DNA from: Methanobacterium sp.
GTDB lineage: Archaea; Methanobacteriota; Methanobacteria; Methanobacteriales; Methanobacteriaceae
Reading direction: 5' to 3'
Assembly (NCBI GenBank): GCA_030017655.1
Contig: JASEIM010000005.1
Location: 1 to 64,000, forward strand
Length of the DNA stretch: 64,000 nt
Shown in pieces: positions 10,913 to 20,133 of this stretch. Under the pieces are notes generated by a model. It was not told the DNA's origin. It searched no databases and saw nothing but the letters and a program-made list of their open reading frames with translations. Each line of letters opens with the position of its first letter. The stretch's first letter is position 1. Position numbers and translations under genes: made by a program.

Positions 10913-11838
10913 TAATTCTCTTTGCAGTTGCAGTTTACCTTATAATGTGCATATATGCCGACTGGGAAACATTAATATCAGCAATGAAAAATTTTAAATT
11001 AATATTTATTCCCTTAATGATAATTTTAACCACCATTGCTTATTTCATCAGATTTTATAAGTGGAATTTTTTCCTTAAGACTGCAGGGGTCAAATTAAAC
11101 ATGAAAGATAACTTATTTGTATTCTTCAGCGGTCTTGGAATGATTATAACCCCTGCAAAAGTGGGGGAAATCTGGAAAGGATGGCTTATTAAGGATATAA
11201 ATGGCGAAAGCTTAGGTAAAACTGTCCCCGTGGTGATAATTGACCGTTTTACAGACTTAATAGGCCTAATAATCCTATCTTTACTTGGAATTCTTTATTA
11301 TAAAGAAGGGATATCCATTCTAATAATTTTGATTATAATATTTGCCGGATTTTTTATGGCAGTTAAATCTAAATGGATTTCAAATAAAATAATTTCAATA
11401 CTCGAAAAAAGAGCAGGAAAATATTCTGGAGATATTAAAACAATGCATAGAACATTTGAAAAAACAATGGCACCTAAAGGACTTGTTTTCATGTCTTTCG
11501 TTAGCGCATTTGCATGGTTTTTTGAATGTCTTGCCCTCTATTATGTTATAATAGGATTTGGAGAATCTATTAATATTATTTTATCAACATTTGTATTCAG
11601 CTTTGCATCCTTAGCAGGAGCTGTAAGTATGATTCCGGGAGGTCTTGGTATTGCTGAAGGCACAATAACCGGTCTGCTTCAGTATTTTGGACTAAATTCG
11701 GCTGTATCAATTGGTACGGCCATAATAATAAGATTCGGTACGCTTTGGTACGGTGCAATTTTAGGATTCAGTGTATATCTAATTTTTAAAAAGAGAATTA
11801 TTTTAGAAACAACTAAAATTGATAGAGAGGTGAACTGA
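10888..11838 (+). CDS. flippase-like membrane protein (UPF0104/LPG synthase TM family)
   Basis: A 316-aa polytopic membrane protein with about eight hydrophobic helices, related to the transmembrane part of lysylphosphatidylglycerol synthase and to archaeal AglD-type C-terminal domains. Family features include ITPAKVGEIWKGWL, PVVIIDRFTDL and the glycine-rich IPGGLGIAEGTITGLL near the C-terminus. It overlaps the PHP gene upstream and its last base is shared with the next start, which points to a lipid or lipid-linked glycan operon with the UbiA-like enzyme. Confidence 0.85.
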   Translation: MAKNKIWLIILFAVAVYLIMCIYADWETLISAMKNFKLIFIPLMIILTTIAYFIRFYKWNFFLKTAGVKLNMKDNLFVFFSGLGMIITPAKVGEIWKGWLIKDINGESLGKTVPVVIIDRFTDLIGLIILSLLGILYYKEGISILIILIIIFAGFFMAVKSKWISNKIISILEKRAGKYSGDIKTMHRTFEKTMAPKGLVFMSFVSAFAWFFECLALYYVIIGFGESINIILSTFVFSFASLAGAVSMIPGGLGIAEGTITGLLQYFGLNSAVSIGTAIIIRFGTLWYGAILGFSVYLIFKKRIILETTKIDREVN

Positions 11839-12962
11839 TGTCAAAAGTCGCAGCGATGAAAACATCACCTGAAACCGTAGTTAATGATTATTATACCCTG
11901 ATGAATTTAGCAGAGTACAAAAAATCCTTGAAAAAGGAAGAGAAAACAATTTTAAAACTTAATCTTTCATGGACGCTCTATTATCCGGCATGTTCAACCC
12001 CCCCATGGCAATTAGAAGGTGTGTTAAATACCCTAAAAACTGATAATTACAAGAATATTGTGGCTGTGGAGAATCAAACAGTTGTTACACACCCATGGAA
12101 AGGAGCGTACTACAACAAATGGCTGCCACTCCTAAATAGCCATGAAGTAGACTTTAAACCTCTAACAGATGTTGAATGGATTTCTCATAAGCCCAAGTCT
12201 GAAATGCTTGCAATGAATGAAATATTCGGCGAAGTTTGGGTTCCAAAGATGTTTTATGATTCCAATGTGATTCATTTTCCTACAGTTAAAACACACGGCC
12301 ATACAACAACCACAGGAGCTATGAAAAACGCTTTTGGTGGTTTAATTCCTAAATACAGGCACCATGCACATAAAAAGATACATGAAGTCCTGGTTGATCT
12401 GCTTTCTATTCAAAAAGAGATTCATAAAGGAATATTTGCAGTGATGGATGGCGGGGTTTGTGGAAATGGAGCAGGGCCACGGACAATGGAACCTTTTATT
12501 GGCAATATAATCCTTGCAAGTGAAGATCAGGTTGCAATTGATGCCATTGCAGCTAATATTATGGGATTTGACCCTTTGAAAATAGATTACATTAAAATGG
12601 CCCATGATAAAGGATTAGGAATAGGAGATGTTGACCAGATTGAAATAGAGGGCAATATTGAAGACATTAAAAGAATAAATTTCGGTTTTGAAACGAAAAG
12701 AAGTCCAATAATCAAATGGGATCAAAGGATCAGGAAAAAAACCATGAATATAGGGTGGCTTCACCAGCTGCTCTTCAATTCTCCCCTGTTTAAATCTTTC
12801 ATCTTTGCATCTGAATTTTATCACGACAAACTCTGGTATCCAACATTGGGAAAGAAAAAGATAACTGAATTCAAAAAGACTTCCTGGGGCAAAATGTTCA
12901 ATGCATATAATTATGGAGACTTTCCCGAGTATAAGGAAGTTAAAGACTGGGATCCATACTGA
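11838..12962 (+). CDS. DUF362 domain-containing protein
   Basis: A 374-aa soluble protein with the DUF362 fold, recognised from the GxxKNAFGGLIP segment (KNAFGGL near residues 163-169), the central DGGVCGNGAGP segment and the ASEDQVAIDAIAANIMGFDP segment. The cysteine-rich ferredoxin tail found in some DUF362 proteins is absent. The ATG overlaps the stop of the flippase-like gene and GAGAGGTGA precedes it. The biochemical function of the family is not settled; the operon suggests a role linked to membrane lipid or glycan metabolism. Confidence 0.8.
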   Translation: MSKVAAMKTSPETVVNDYYTLMNLAEYKKSLKKEEKTILKLNLSWTLYYPACSTPPWQLEGVLNTLKTDNYKNIVAVENQTVVTHPWKGAYYNKWLPLLNSHEVDFKPLTDVEWISHKPKSEMLAMNEIFGEVWVPKMFYDSNVIHFPTVKTHGHTTTTGAMKNAFGGLIPKYRHHAHKKIHEVLVDLLSIQKEIHKGIFAVMDGGVCGNGAGPRTMEPFIGNIILASEDQVAIDAIAANIMGFDPLKIDYIKMAHDKGLGIGDVDQIEIEGNIEDIKRINFGFETKRSPIIKWDQRIRKKTMNIGWLHQLLFNSPLFKSFIFASEFYHDKLWYPTLGKKKITEFKKTSWGKMFNAYNYGDFPEYKEVKDWDPY

Positions 12963-13065
12963 ATTGTTTAAAACTCAATTAATAGGTTAAATTAATATAT
13001 TAATGTACTAAAATAGCATAATTAGGATATAATTAAGTCAATTTTATCAATAAAAAAGTGAAATA

Positions 13066-13419
13066 ATGCCTGAAAGAGTAGATATAGATGAATATTTGGA
13101 TAAAGACAATCCAAAAATGAATAAAGTTGCCCTGAAGCTGCGTAATCTCATTTTAGAGATGTTTCCAGATATGAATGAAGTCATAAAATGGAAAAATCTT
13201 GTATATGAAAAGGAAGGATATGTATGCGCCATCCTTATTCACAAAGCTCATATTAATATCGAATTCTGGAGAGGTACCGAGTTTCAAGACCCTGAAAATC
13301 GTCTTGAAGGTACTGGAAAAAAATTAAGACATATTAAAATTAAATCTGAATCTGATATTGATGTTGAATACATTAAAAAGCTTATACAAGAATCTATTGA
13401 GCTAAACATTTTAAATTAA
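13066..13419 (+). CDS. DUF1801-type small protein
   Basis: A 117-aa protein resembling the DUF1801/YdhG fold: an N-terminal helix, then LRNLILEMFPDMNEVIKWKN, a beta region with CAILIHKAHINIEFWRG, and the C-terminal RHIKIKSESDID segment. The family is small, soluble and poorly characterised. Its stop is 20 bases before the radical SAM gene, so cotranscription is likely. Confidence 0.72.
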   Translation: MPERVDIDEYLDKDNPKMNKVALKLRNLILEMFPDMNEVIKWKNLVYEKEGYVCAILIHKAHINIEFWRGTEFQDPENRLEGTGKKLRHIKIKSESDIDVEYIKKLIQESIELNILN

Positions 13420-13439
13420 GTCTTAATTTCTAAGTAAGT

Positions 13440-14399
13440 TTGTGGTTGCTTGATAAAATTAGAGAAGAGATATCTTTAGATGATTTTTTTGGAAAAAAAT
13501 CTGCTGGAAAACCCGTAAACGAAGTTGAGGTAAAATCTATTTTAAATAAAGCTAAAAAGCGTGATTCATGGTTTTTAGTAGATTACTCACTTAATCCTTA
13601 TCTTGGATGCTCGTATAATTGTCTTTACTGCTACATTAGAGGAAGTCATTACGGGGGAGATACAACACACAAACTCGAAGTTAAATCAAATGCCGCAGAA
13701 ATTTTGAAAAAACAGCTGAAAAGAAGGGCAAAAAATAAAGAATACGGGTTTATTGGCATTGCATCATCTACCGAGCCATATAACGAAGTTGAAAAAGAAA
13801 TAAAATTAACGAGAAGCCTGCTTAAAATAATAGCACGATTTAGATTCCCAGTTAGTATTTTAACCAGATCCACATTAGTTTTAAGAGATATAGATATTTT
13901 AAAAAAGATTAACGAAAATGCTATTTTACCTCCTGACTTAAAACCCAAATTAAGAGGTGGAGCCATAATTTCATTTTCTTTCTCCACTCCAGATGAAAAA
14001 CTGGCCAGAATATTTGAACCAAACGCCCCAACACCAAAAGAAAGATTAGAAACCATGAAAAAGTTTAAAGCCCTAGGTTTCAGGACAGGAGTATGTTTTA
14101 TGCCTGTTTTACCATTTCTATCTGATTCTGAAAAACAGATAGAAAAAATGGTGGTGTTAGCCAAAAATTACGGTGCTGACTCCATTTTAACCGCTGGTTT
14201 AACCTTATTTGGGGATGGACCAACTGATTGTAAGACTGTTTACTATAAAACAGTCGAAAAATATTTTCCTGAACTTTTAGAAAAAACTAAAAAACTTTTT
14301 GGAGAAAAATTTTATCCAGATCCAAAATACCAGAGAGAACTCGCTGAAAAAGCAAATAGGTTATGCAAAAAATACCATATTAAAAATAGAATAGCTTAA
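13440..14399 (+). CDS. radical SAM protein, SplB-like
   Basis: A 319-aa radical SAM enzyme. The [4Fe-4S] cluster motif is C57-x3-C61-x2-C64 within GCSYNCLYC, followed by YIRGSHYGG. IGIASSTEPYNEVEKE, a stretch typical of the archaeal COG1533 group related to spore photoproduct lyase, comes next. Substrate is unknown; I do not claim photoproduct lyase activity. The TTG start has only a weak ribosome site; another TTG two codons later is an alternative. The next gene follows after 15 bases. Confidence 0.82.
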   Translation: MWLLDKIREEISLDDFFGKKSAGKPVNEVEVKSILNKAKKRDSWFLVDYSLNPYLGCSYNCLYCYIRGSHYGGDTTHKLEVKSNAAEILKKQLKRRAKNKEYGFIGIASSTEPYNEVEKEIKLTRSLLKIIARFRFPVSILTRSTLVLRDIDILKKINENAILPPDLKPKLRGGAIISFSFSTPDEKLARIFEPNAPTPKERLETMKKFKALGFRTGVCFMPVLPFLSDSEKQIEKMVVLAKNYGADSILTAGLTLFGDGPTDCKTVYYKTVEKYFPELLEKTKKLFGEKFYPDPKYQRELAEKANRLCKKYHIKNRIA

Positions 14400-14414
14400 A
14401 AAAACAGTGATAAA

Positions 14415-15257
14415 ATGACATCAGACATACGATTTGGCCCTGCAGGAAGACCTATTGGATACAAAGGTAAAACAACAGAAGTTTGCGATTATATTAAAAA
14501 AATAGGGCTTGATGCCTTTGAATATCAAGCCACTTATGGCGTTAGAATATCAAAACAGTCCGGTTTGGAACTTAAAGATAATGCAGAAAAAAATGATATT
14601 CTAGTTTCCATTCATGCCCCTTATTATATAAATTTATGCTCCCAGAAGGACGATACTATTAAAAAGTCCATAGAACGGCTTGTTCAATCAGCAAAAGCAG
14701 CAGACTGGTTGAATGCTTACAGAATAGTTTTTCATATGGGTTTTTATACTAAATATTCTCCAGATGAGGCTATGAAAAAGTGTAAAGAAGCTATTGCAGA
14801 ACTTTTAGAGAAAATAGAGAGTGATGGAATTAAGAATTATACATTTGCGCCTGAAACAACCGGCAAAAAATCACAGTTTGGTTCACTTGATGAAATTATT
14901 GATATATGTCAGACATTTGATAATTTTGCACCTACAGTGGACTTTGCGCATATGCATGCACGGTCTGGAGGAAGTATTAAAACTAAAGATGATTATGCAA
15001 AAATATTTGATAGAATAGAGGGCGAATTGGGCATTAAAACTCTTCATTCCCATTTTACAAAAATTGAATACAATGACGCTGGTGAGAGAAAACATCATGT
15101 GCTTGCAGATGAAAATTTCGGGCCTCCACTCACCCCTATATTAGAACTCGTTTCAGAAAATGGTTTTAATGTTACTTTTATCTGTGAAACACCATACTTA
15201 GATATAGATTCAAAGGAAATGAAGAAAGAATATCAAAAAATATTAAATGAGAAGTAA
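14415..15257 (+). CDS. xylose isomerase-like TIM barrel, deoxyribonuclease IV-like
   Basis: A 280-aa protein with AP-endonuclease family 2/endonuclease IV features: VSIHAPYYINL (metal ligand His), RIVFHMGFY, ETTGKKSQFG, TVDFAHMHAR and LHSHFTKIEY, giving the expected His, Glu and Asp ligands in order. It could repair abasic sites or act on a sugar phosphate. The start has weak upstream purines. It lies 15 bases after the radical SAM gene. Confidence 0.82.
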   Translation: MTSDIRFGPAGRPIGYKGKTTEVCDYIKKIGLDAFEYQATYGVRISKQSGLELKDNAEKNDILVSIHAPYYINLCSQKDDTIKKSIERLVQSAKAADWLNAYRIVFHMGFYTKYSPDEAMKKCKEAIAELLEKIESDGIKNYTFAPETTGKKSQFGSLDEIIDICQTFDNFAPTVDFAHMHARSGGSIKTKDDYAKIFDRIEGELGIKTLHSHFTKIEYNDAGERKHHVLADENFGPPLTPILELVSENGFNVTFICETPYLDIDSKEMKKEYQKILNEK

Positions 15258-15349
15258 TTTTTAAAATATCGTCGTATTTTTAACATTTTTTTCCTGATCG
15301 TGGGTTGGTTTGGGTTAGTTTTTTATGGTAGTTTTAGAAAAGAAGTATT

Positions 15350-15798
15350 ATGGAAGAAAGCATTGAAAATCAAGAATTTAAATTAATTAATTGGAAATCT
15401 ATTGTTATTGGAAGTATAATAACATTAATTGGATTTATTATATCTCTTGAAGGGTTTTTTTACCTTTAGATGGAAATTTAGAACTTTTCCCCTTATTATT
15501 GGGATTATATGCTTTAATACCCTTAATAGGAGGATTTAGCACTGCTTTTATTAATAAGTCAAATTATAGAGTGGGCATTATAAATGGAGCTTTAGCTACT
15601 CTAATAGGATTAATTATATTTCAATTATACGATTATTTAAGTTGGATTATCATAGATAAAGTACCGTACAACATATTTTATGTAATTGAAGACACAATTT
15701 GGCTTATTATCCCAATAGTATTATTAGGTATTTTTGGGGCTGTAATTGGAACAAGCATAAAAAAACTAAGAATTAACAATAGACAAATAAAAGCTTAA
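15350..15798 (+). pseudogene. DUF5518-like membrane protein, frameshifted
   Basis: Two adjacent frames make one plausible membrane protein. The first runs from ATG 15350 to TAG 15467-15469, ending SLEGFFYL. The second is open from 15451 and continues with LPLDGNLELFPLLLGLYALI to 15798. They meet at a run of seven T (15455-15461); one extra T would fuse them into about 150 aa with four hydrophobic helices, resembling DUF5518 proteins of methanogens. It may be a sequencing error, a true frameshift or programmed slippage. The family name is from general resemblance. Confidence 0.6.
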
Positions 15799-16066
15799 AA
15801 AAAATTCTTGGGATTTACAGTTTTTCTTATTTTACTTCTTTAAACCCCGTAATATGACGAACTAAAAAACAATCTAAATTTTATAATCAATTCTTGAAAT
15901 ATTTAATTTAAGGATATTCCTCTTTTTAAAGGGATTTATATCAATGCCAAAGTTTTTATCCATAATAGTATATATGATAACATGAAAATGTATAAAAATA
16001 AATTTAATTACCTACGATTTTTTAATTTAAATTTTATTTACATAATCAACGCTGGAAGGTGTATTA

Positions 16067-17188
16067 GTGAAATTTAACAATATGGCACCCGATTCATATA
16101 TTATGGAGAAAAAAACATCGCAAAATAAAGGCGGACCTATAAAAGAGGCTAAAGTAGTTGCATTAGAGTCTATTGGTTATCCTTTCCTTTGCAATCTTGT
16201 TGAAAATCCTAAAATAGAGATATTTGATAAAGAACTTTTTGAACTTTACGCAAGGGAACAGTGGGAAGGATACACTGTTAATGAAGGTTCTTTTCTTTTT
16301 GATCAAAAATTACTGCCTGATTTCGCATTCAAAATTATAAAAGCCCATCCTAATAACTCCCAGATAACTGCAAATACTTCCATAGTCCTGATTGAAAATG
16401 AGGAAATTAAAAAATTCAATAAAATTGAGAGCAACCTTAAAATGGAAGATGTTGTTGGTCAGGAACGCGCAAAGACAAAATGTAAGATAATAATGAAATA
16501 TTTACAGGAACCGGAGAAATTCAAAGAATGGGCACCCCGTAATGTTCTTTTCCATGGAAAACCAGGTACAGGGAAAACAATGCTTGCAAAATCCCTTACA
16601 AATGAACTTAAAGTTCCACTATTCCTTGTTAAAGCAACAAGGCTTATAGGAGAACATGTTGGTGATGGCGCAAGGCAAATACATGAACTTTTCGAAACAG
16701 CAGCACAATCTGCCCCTTCTGTAATATTTATAGATGAAATGGATGCAATAGGGCTGGACAGGAAATATCAATCACTTCGTGGGGATGTTTCAGAGGTTGT
16801 AAATGCCCTCCTTACTGAAATGGATGGAATAGACCAGAATTATGGAGTTGTGACAATAGGAGCAACAAATAACCCTTATTTACTTGATTTTGCTATAAGA
16901 AGCCGTTTTGAAGAGGAAATCGAGTTTGAAATCCCGGATAAAGGGCAAAGACAAATAATGCTTGAAAATTATATAAAAACCATGCCCATTAAAGTGGATG
17001 TGAACATTGAAAGATTGGCAAATGCAAGTAAAGGAATGTCTGGAAGGGATATTAAGGAGAGATTATTAAAAACAGCCCTCCATAAGGCAATTTCTGATGA
17101 TATGGATACTGTAACCTGGGAGCATATGGAATATGCTTTGAAGTTACACAAAAACGAGAAAAACGAGCCAAAAAATATGTTTGCATGA
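16067..17188 (+). CDS. AAA+ ATPase, proteasome-regulatory/ftsH-like module
   Basis: A 373-aa ATPase with a roughly 125-residue N-terminal region of no recognised fold and one AAA domain. Walker A is GKPGTGKT (about 164-171), Walker B is VIFIDEMDAIG (about 219-229), sensor 1 is TIGATNNP, and the arginine finger region is AIRSRFEEEIEF. The AAA part resembles 26S regulatory subunits and archaeal PAN, but there is no coiled coil or HbYX end: it finishes KNMFA. The start is GTG. It may be a substrate-specific unfoldase; its partner is unknown. Confidence 0.88.
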   Translation: MKFNNMAPDSYIMEKKTSQNKGGPIKEAKVVALESIGYPFLCNLVENPKIEIFDKELFELYAREQWEGYTVNEGSFLFDQKLLPDFAFKIIKAHPNNSQITANTSIVLIENEEIKKFNKIESNLKMEDVVGQERAKTKCKIIMKYLQEPEKFKEWAPRNVLFHGKPGTGKTMLAKSLTNELKVPLFLVKATRLIGEHVGDGARQIHELFETAAQSAPSVIFIDEMDAIGLDRKYQSLRGDVSEVVNALLTEMDGIDQNYGVVTIGATNNPYLLDFAIRSRFEEEIEFEIPDKGQRQIMLENYIKTMPIKVDVNIERLANASKGMSGRDIKERLLKTALHKAISDDMDTVTWEHMEYALKLHKNEKNEPKNMFA

Positions 17189-17437
17189 TTAATGGGATCT
17201 GAATGCTTAAAAAAAGTATTCTATTTAATTTTTTTAGTTCTATTATTTAATTTTGTATTCAAATTCTTTATATGATTCATTTTTTGGTTTATTTTTACAT
17301 TTTAAGTTATTAAAATGTTAATAACTGAATTAATTTAATAGTATGTTGATTTTTGATATTATAAAAACATTTAAACACCATAAATTCCAACACTGCATAA
17401 GATATTAAATTAATCTAATTATCATAAGAATTAAAGA

Positions 17438-18197
17438 ATGAAAATATATGAAATTATATATGATGCTGCTAAATATCCATTTTCTGGATTAAAACCCTTC
17501 TTTTTACTAGGATTGATGATTTTTATAAGTAGTTTTCTGTTTAGTCGATACAATGATTTTTTCGGTTATCTTGACGATATTTTTGGCCACTTTGCTTTAA
17601 TACTGGTTATACTGCTGTTTTTTATAATAGTACTTGTTTTTACAATTCTGGAAGCTGGTTATACCTTTAAAGTCATTGAAAAAAGCGTGCAGAGAATTGA
17701 AAAACCTCCAGAATTCAATGAATTTATCCATATGTTTAAACATGGGCTGAATGAAATAATTATTGGATTTATTTACTTTTTAATACCTGCAGTTCTCTTT
17801 ATTTCCATTTTAGATAGCGTTATTTCCGAGATAAATTTAGGAATGCCATCTCTTCATGATGATGTTATTATTTTGTTTTTAATTGTTGGACTTTTATTGG
17901 GATTTATTGCAGATATAATTTTTACAGTTGCTATTCCCCATATGGCTTTTAATGGAGGTTCTTTCAAAGATGCATTTAGTTTTTTTGAAATAACTAAAAA
18001 AATTAGGCAAATAGGTTTAAAGAGGTTGATGATTGGATATTTGTTTGTAATTGTAGGGGTGGGATATTGGAGGTCCTATATTAGAGGAAATAATAGGTTC
18101 CTTTAATATAATTGGTTTTACCATAGCACAACTTATAGTTGCACCCTATATTCTCATGTTTTCTGCAAGGTTTGGTGCATTAATCTACAGGAATTAA
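17438..18197 (+). pseudogene. DUF4013-like membrane protein, frameshifted near C-terminus
   Basis: The frame from ATG 17438 encodes six or so hydrophobic helices but ends prematurely at 18106 with WRSYIRGNNRFL. In the +1 frame the sequence continues naturally as DIGGPILEEIIGSFNIIGF and a last hydrophobic helix, ending YRN at 18197. Removing one G from the GGGG or GGG run at 18055-18063 joins them into about 252 aa, matching the usual C-terminus of DUF4013-type proteins. It may be a base-calling error or a genuine inactivation. Confidence 0.6.
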
Positions 18198-18384
18198 TTT
18201 TTTTATTTTTGATAATGTATGATCAATCTATTTTTATTTAAATATATAAAGAACCAAGAATGGATTTAAAAATTAAAGCAATTTTAATAAAGCACTTTAA
18301 AATATAATATTAAACCAGCAGAAAATGACTTAATTAAAATAAATTTCATTAATAAATTAAAAAATGGATTAAAGGAGCAATTAA

Positions 18385-19539
18385 ATGGATTATGAACTTA
18401 TAATTGTAAGATACGGAGAAATTGGAGTTAAAAGCCCAAAAGTAAGGCGAAGATTTGAAAATAAATTGATAAGAAATATAGAAAGTAAACTAAAATGTGA
18501 AATAGAAATAAATCAGGGTAGAATATTTCTATATCCTGAAAATTTTGATGAAGCATTGGAAGTGTTAGGTAAAACAATAGGAATAGTATCATTTTCTCCT
18601 GCAGTATCCACAGAAACTGATTTTAGCAGTATAGAGCAAACAATTGATAAATATGTAGATAAATTAGTATCTGAAGGTTTATTTTCAGATAAAAATACAT
18701 TTGCAGTAAGATGCCGAAGAGTAGGAACTCATGAATTCACAAGTCAGGAAATGGCAGGTTTCTGCGGCTCAGTAGTAATTAAAAATACCAATGCACCGGT
18801 TAATTTAAGTAATCCTGACTTTGAGCTTTTTGTAGAAGTTAGGGAAAATAAAACCTACATTTACCATGAAAAAATTTCCGGATTAGGCGGTCTTCCAGTA
18901 GGAACTCAGGGAAAAGTAATTGCACTTGTATCTGGAGGCATTGATTCGCCTGTTGCCGCGTTTTTAATGATGAAACGAGGCTGTGAAATTATAGTTCTCA
19001 ATTTCAACAATTACCCTTATACTTCCAAATCCAATGAAAAAGTGCATAAAATTGTTGAGAAACTCGAAGAATATTCCCCTTCAAAACTCAAGTTTTTTGA
19101 AGCAAATTATGGAGAATATCTTAAAAACTGCATCGAAAAGGCAAATCCCCGGTTAACGTGTGTTTTATGTAAAAGCGGGATGTACAAAATCGCTGAAAAA
19201 CTTGCAAAACAGGAAAATGCTCTTGCAATCATTGATGGAAGTAGTTTAGGACAGGTTGCATCCCAAACACTCCCTAATATCCTTGCAACAAGATATTCCA
19301 CAAATATGCCCATATTAAGTCCTTTAATTGGGCTTGATAAAAGTGAGATTGAAGAAATAGGAAAGAAAATAGGAACCTTTGACATTTCCATACTGCCAGC
19401 CGCTGGATGCAGCGCTGTTCCAAAATATCCAGAGACAAATGCAAAACTTGACAAATTTTTAGAAGTACTAGAAAAAATTAATTTTGATGAGGAGACGAAA
19501 AAAGTGTTTTCTTCTATTAGACTAAATGAATCAGGATAA
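18385..19539 (+). CDS. thiI: tRNA 4-thiouridine synthase ThiI
   Basis: Makes 4-thiouridine at tRNA position 8 and may deliver sulfur to thiamine thiazole. The 384 aa hold an N-terminal ferredoxin-like plus THUMP domain (about 1-165) and an adenylating PP-loop domain with SGGIDSP (183-189). TCVLC and AAGCSAVP give cysteines in the catalytic domain. The C-terminal rhodanese domain of E. coli ThiI is missing, the normal archaeal form. It is the left edge of the sulfur island but has no copy of the shared palindrome. Confidence 0.94.
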   Translation: MDYELIIVRYGEIGVKSPKVRRRFENKLIRNIESKLKCEIEINQGRIFLYPENFDEALEVLGKTIGIVSFSPAVSTETDFSSIEQTIDKYVDKLVSEGLFSDKNTFAVRCRRVGTHEFTSQEMAGFCGSVVIKNTNAPVNLSNPDFELFVEVRENKTYIYHEKISGLGGLPVGTQGKVIALVSGGIDSPVAAFLMMKRGCEIIVLNFNNYPYTSKSNEKVHKIVEKLEEYSPSKLKFFEANYGEYLKNCIEKANPRLTCVLCKSGMYKIAEKLAKQENALAIIDGSSLGQVASQTLPNILATRYSTNMPILSPLIGLDKSEIEEIGKKIGTFDISILPAAGCSAVPKYPETNAKLDKFLEVLEKINFDEETKKVFSSIRLNESG

Positions 19540-19608
19540 TTCATCACCAATTTAATTTTCTTTATAATTGAGACATTTTTTTGACAAAAGATATAAGTAA
19601 CTTAATAT

Positions 19609-19622
19609 ATAACAATAGTTAT
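19609..19622. promoter_or_regulatory. palindromic operator, site a
   Basis: ATAACAATAGTTAT, 111 bases before the MoaD-like gene. It is one of 17 copies of a shared 14-bp palindrome confined to 19.6-40.7 kb; TATA lies directly upstream, so a bound protein could block promoter recognition. Confidence 0.6.
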
Positions 19623-19732
19623 AAAAACATCGCTTTTCAAATGAAATTTCAAAATGAATTATTATCAACTTAAATTTAAATTAAAAAATTAATAAAGGAT
19701 ATTTTAATATTAAACTATATTGGAGAGTTATT

Positions 19733-20008
19733 ATGGTTGAATTGAAATTTTTAGCACGGTTTAGAGATATTACAAAGGAAAGATCTGTAAATATTGAATA
19801 CACTGGAAATGTAGATAATTTAATTGATGTTCTTACTCAAAAATATGGAAATGAATTTAAAGATGCACTGTTTGATAAAGAAGGAAATTTAAGAGATTAC
19901 ATGAAAATACTTGTAAATGGCGAAGATTTAGATGCTATTGGAGGCTTAGAAGCAGAAGTGGGAAGTGGAGATGAAGTTGTATTTTTCCAGACTATTGCTG
20001 GGGGATAA
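19733..20008 (+). CDS. MoaD-like ubiquitin-fold sulfur carrier (SAMP family)
   Basis: A 91-aa beta-grasp protein ending FFQTIAGG. The terminal Gly-Gly is the feature activated by E1-like enzymes as an acyl-adenylate and thiocarboxylate in MoaD, ThiS, CysO and SAMP proteins. It may serve molybdopterin synthesis, or donate sulfur to an amino-acid or thiazole pathway; the sulfur-island setting, a shared operator upstream and an E1-like gene 2 kb away favour the latter or a dual role. GGAGAG before the ATG is a good ribosome site. Confidence 0.9.
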   Translation: MVELKFLARFRDITKERSVNIEYTGNVDNLIDVLTQKYGNEFKDALFDKEGNLRDYMKILVNGEDLDAIGGLEAEVGSGDEVVFFQTIAGG

Positions 20009-20094
20009 AACGCAACACCTAAACAACTCTTTTTTACTTTCTAAAATCAAATTTTTTTAATTTCATTGTGAAACTGAAATTTGATAAAACTGGT

Positions 20095-20110
20095 TATAAC
20101 AATTGTTATA
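20095..20110. promoter_or_regulatory. palindromic operator, site b
   Basis: A perfect 16-base palindrome, TATAACAATTGTTATA, of the island-wide family. It lies inside the longest possible reading frame of the next gene, which argues that the true start of that gene is downstream. Confidence 0.68.
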
Positions 20111-20133
20111 TGATAAAACTAGGAGGAATTTTT

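Noticed and set aside
13440..14399. Naming the radical SAM protein spore photoproduct lyase
   Set aside because: It has the cluster motif and resembles that broad group, but methanogens do not sporulate and the specific substrate residues could not be verified.
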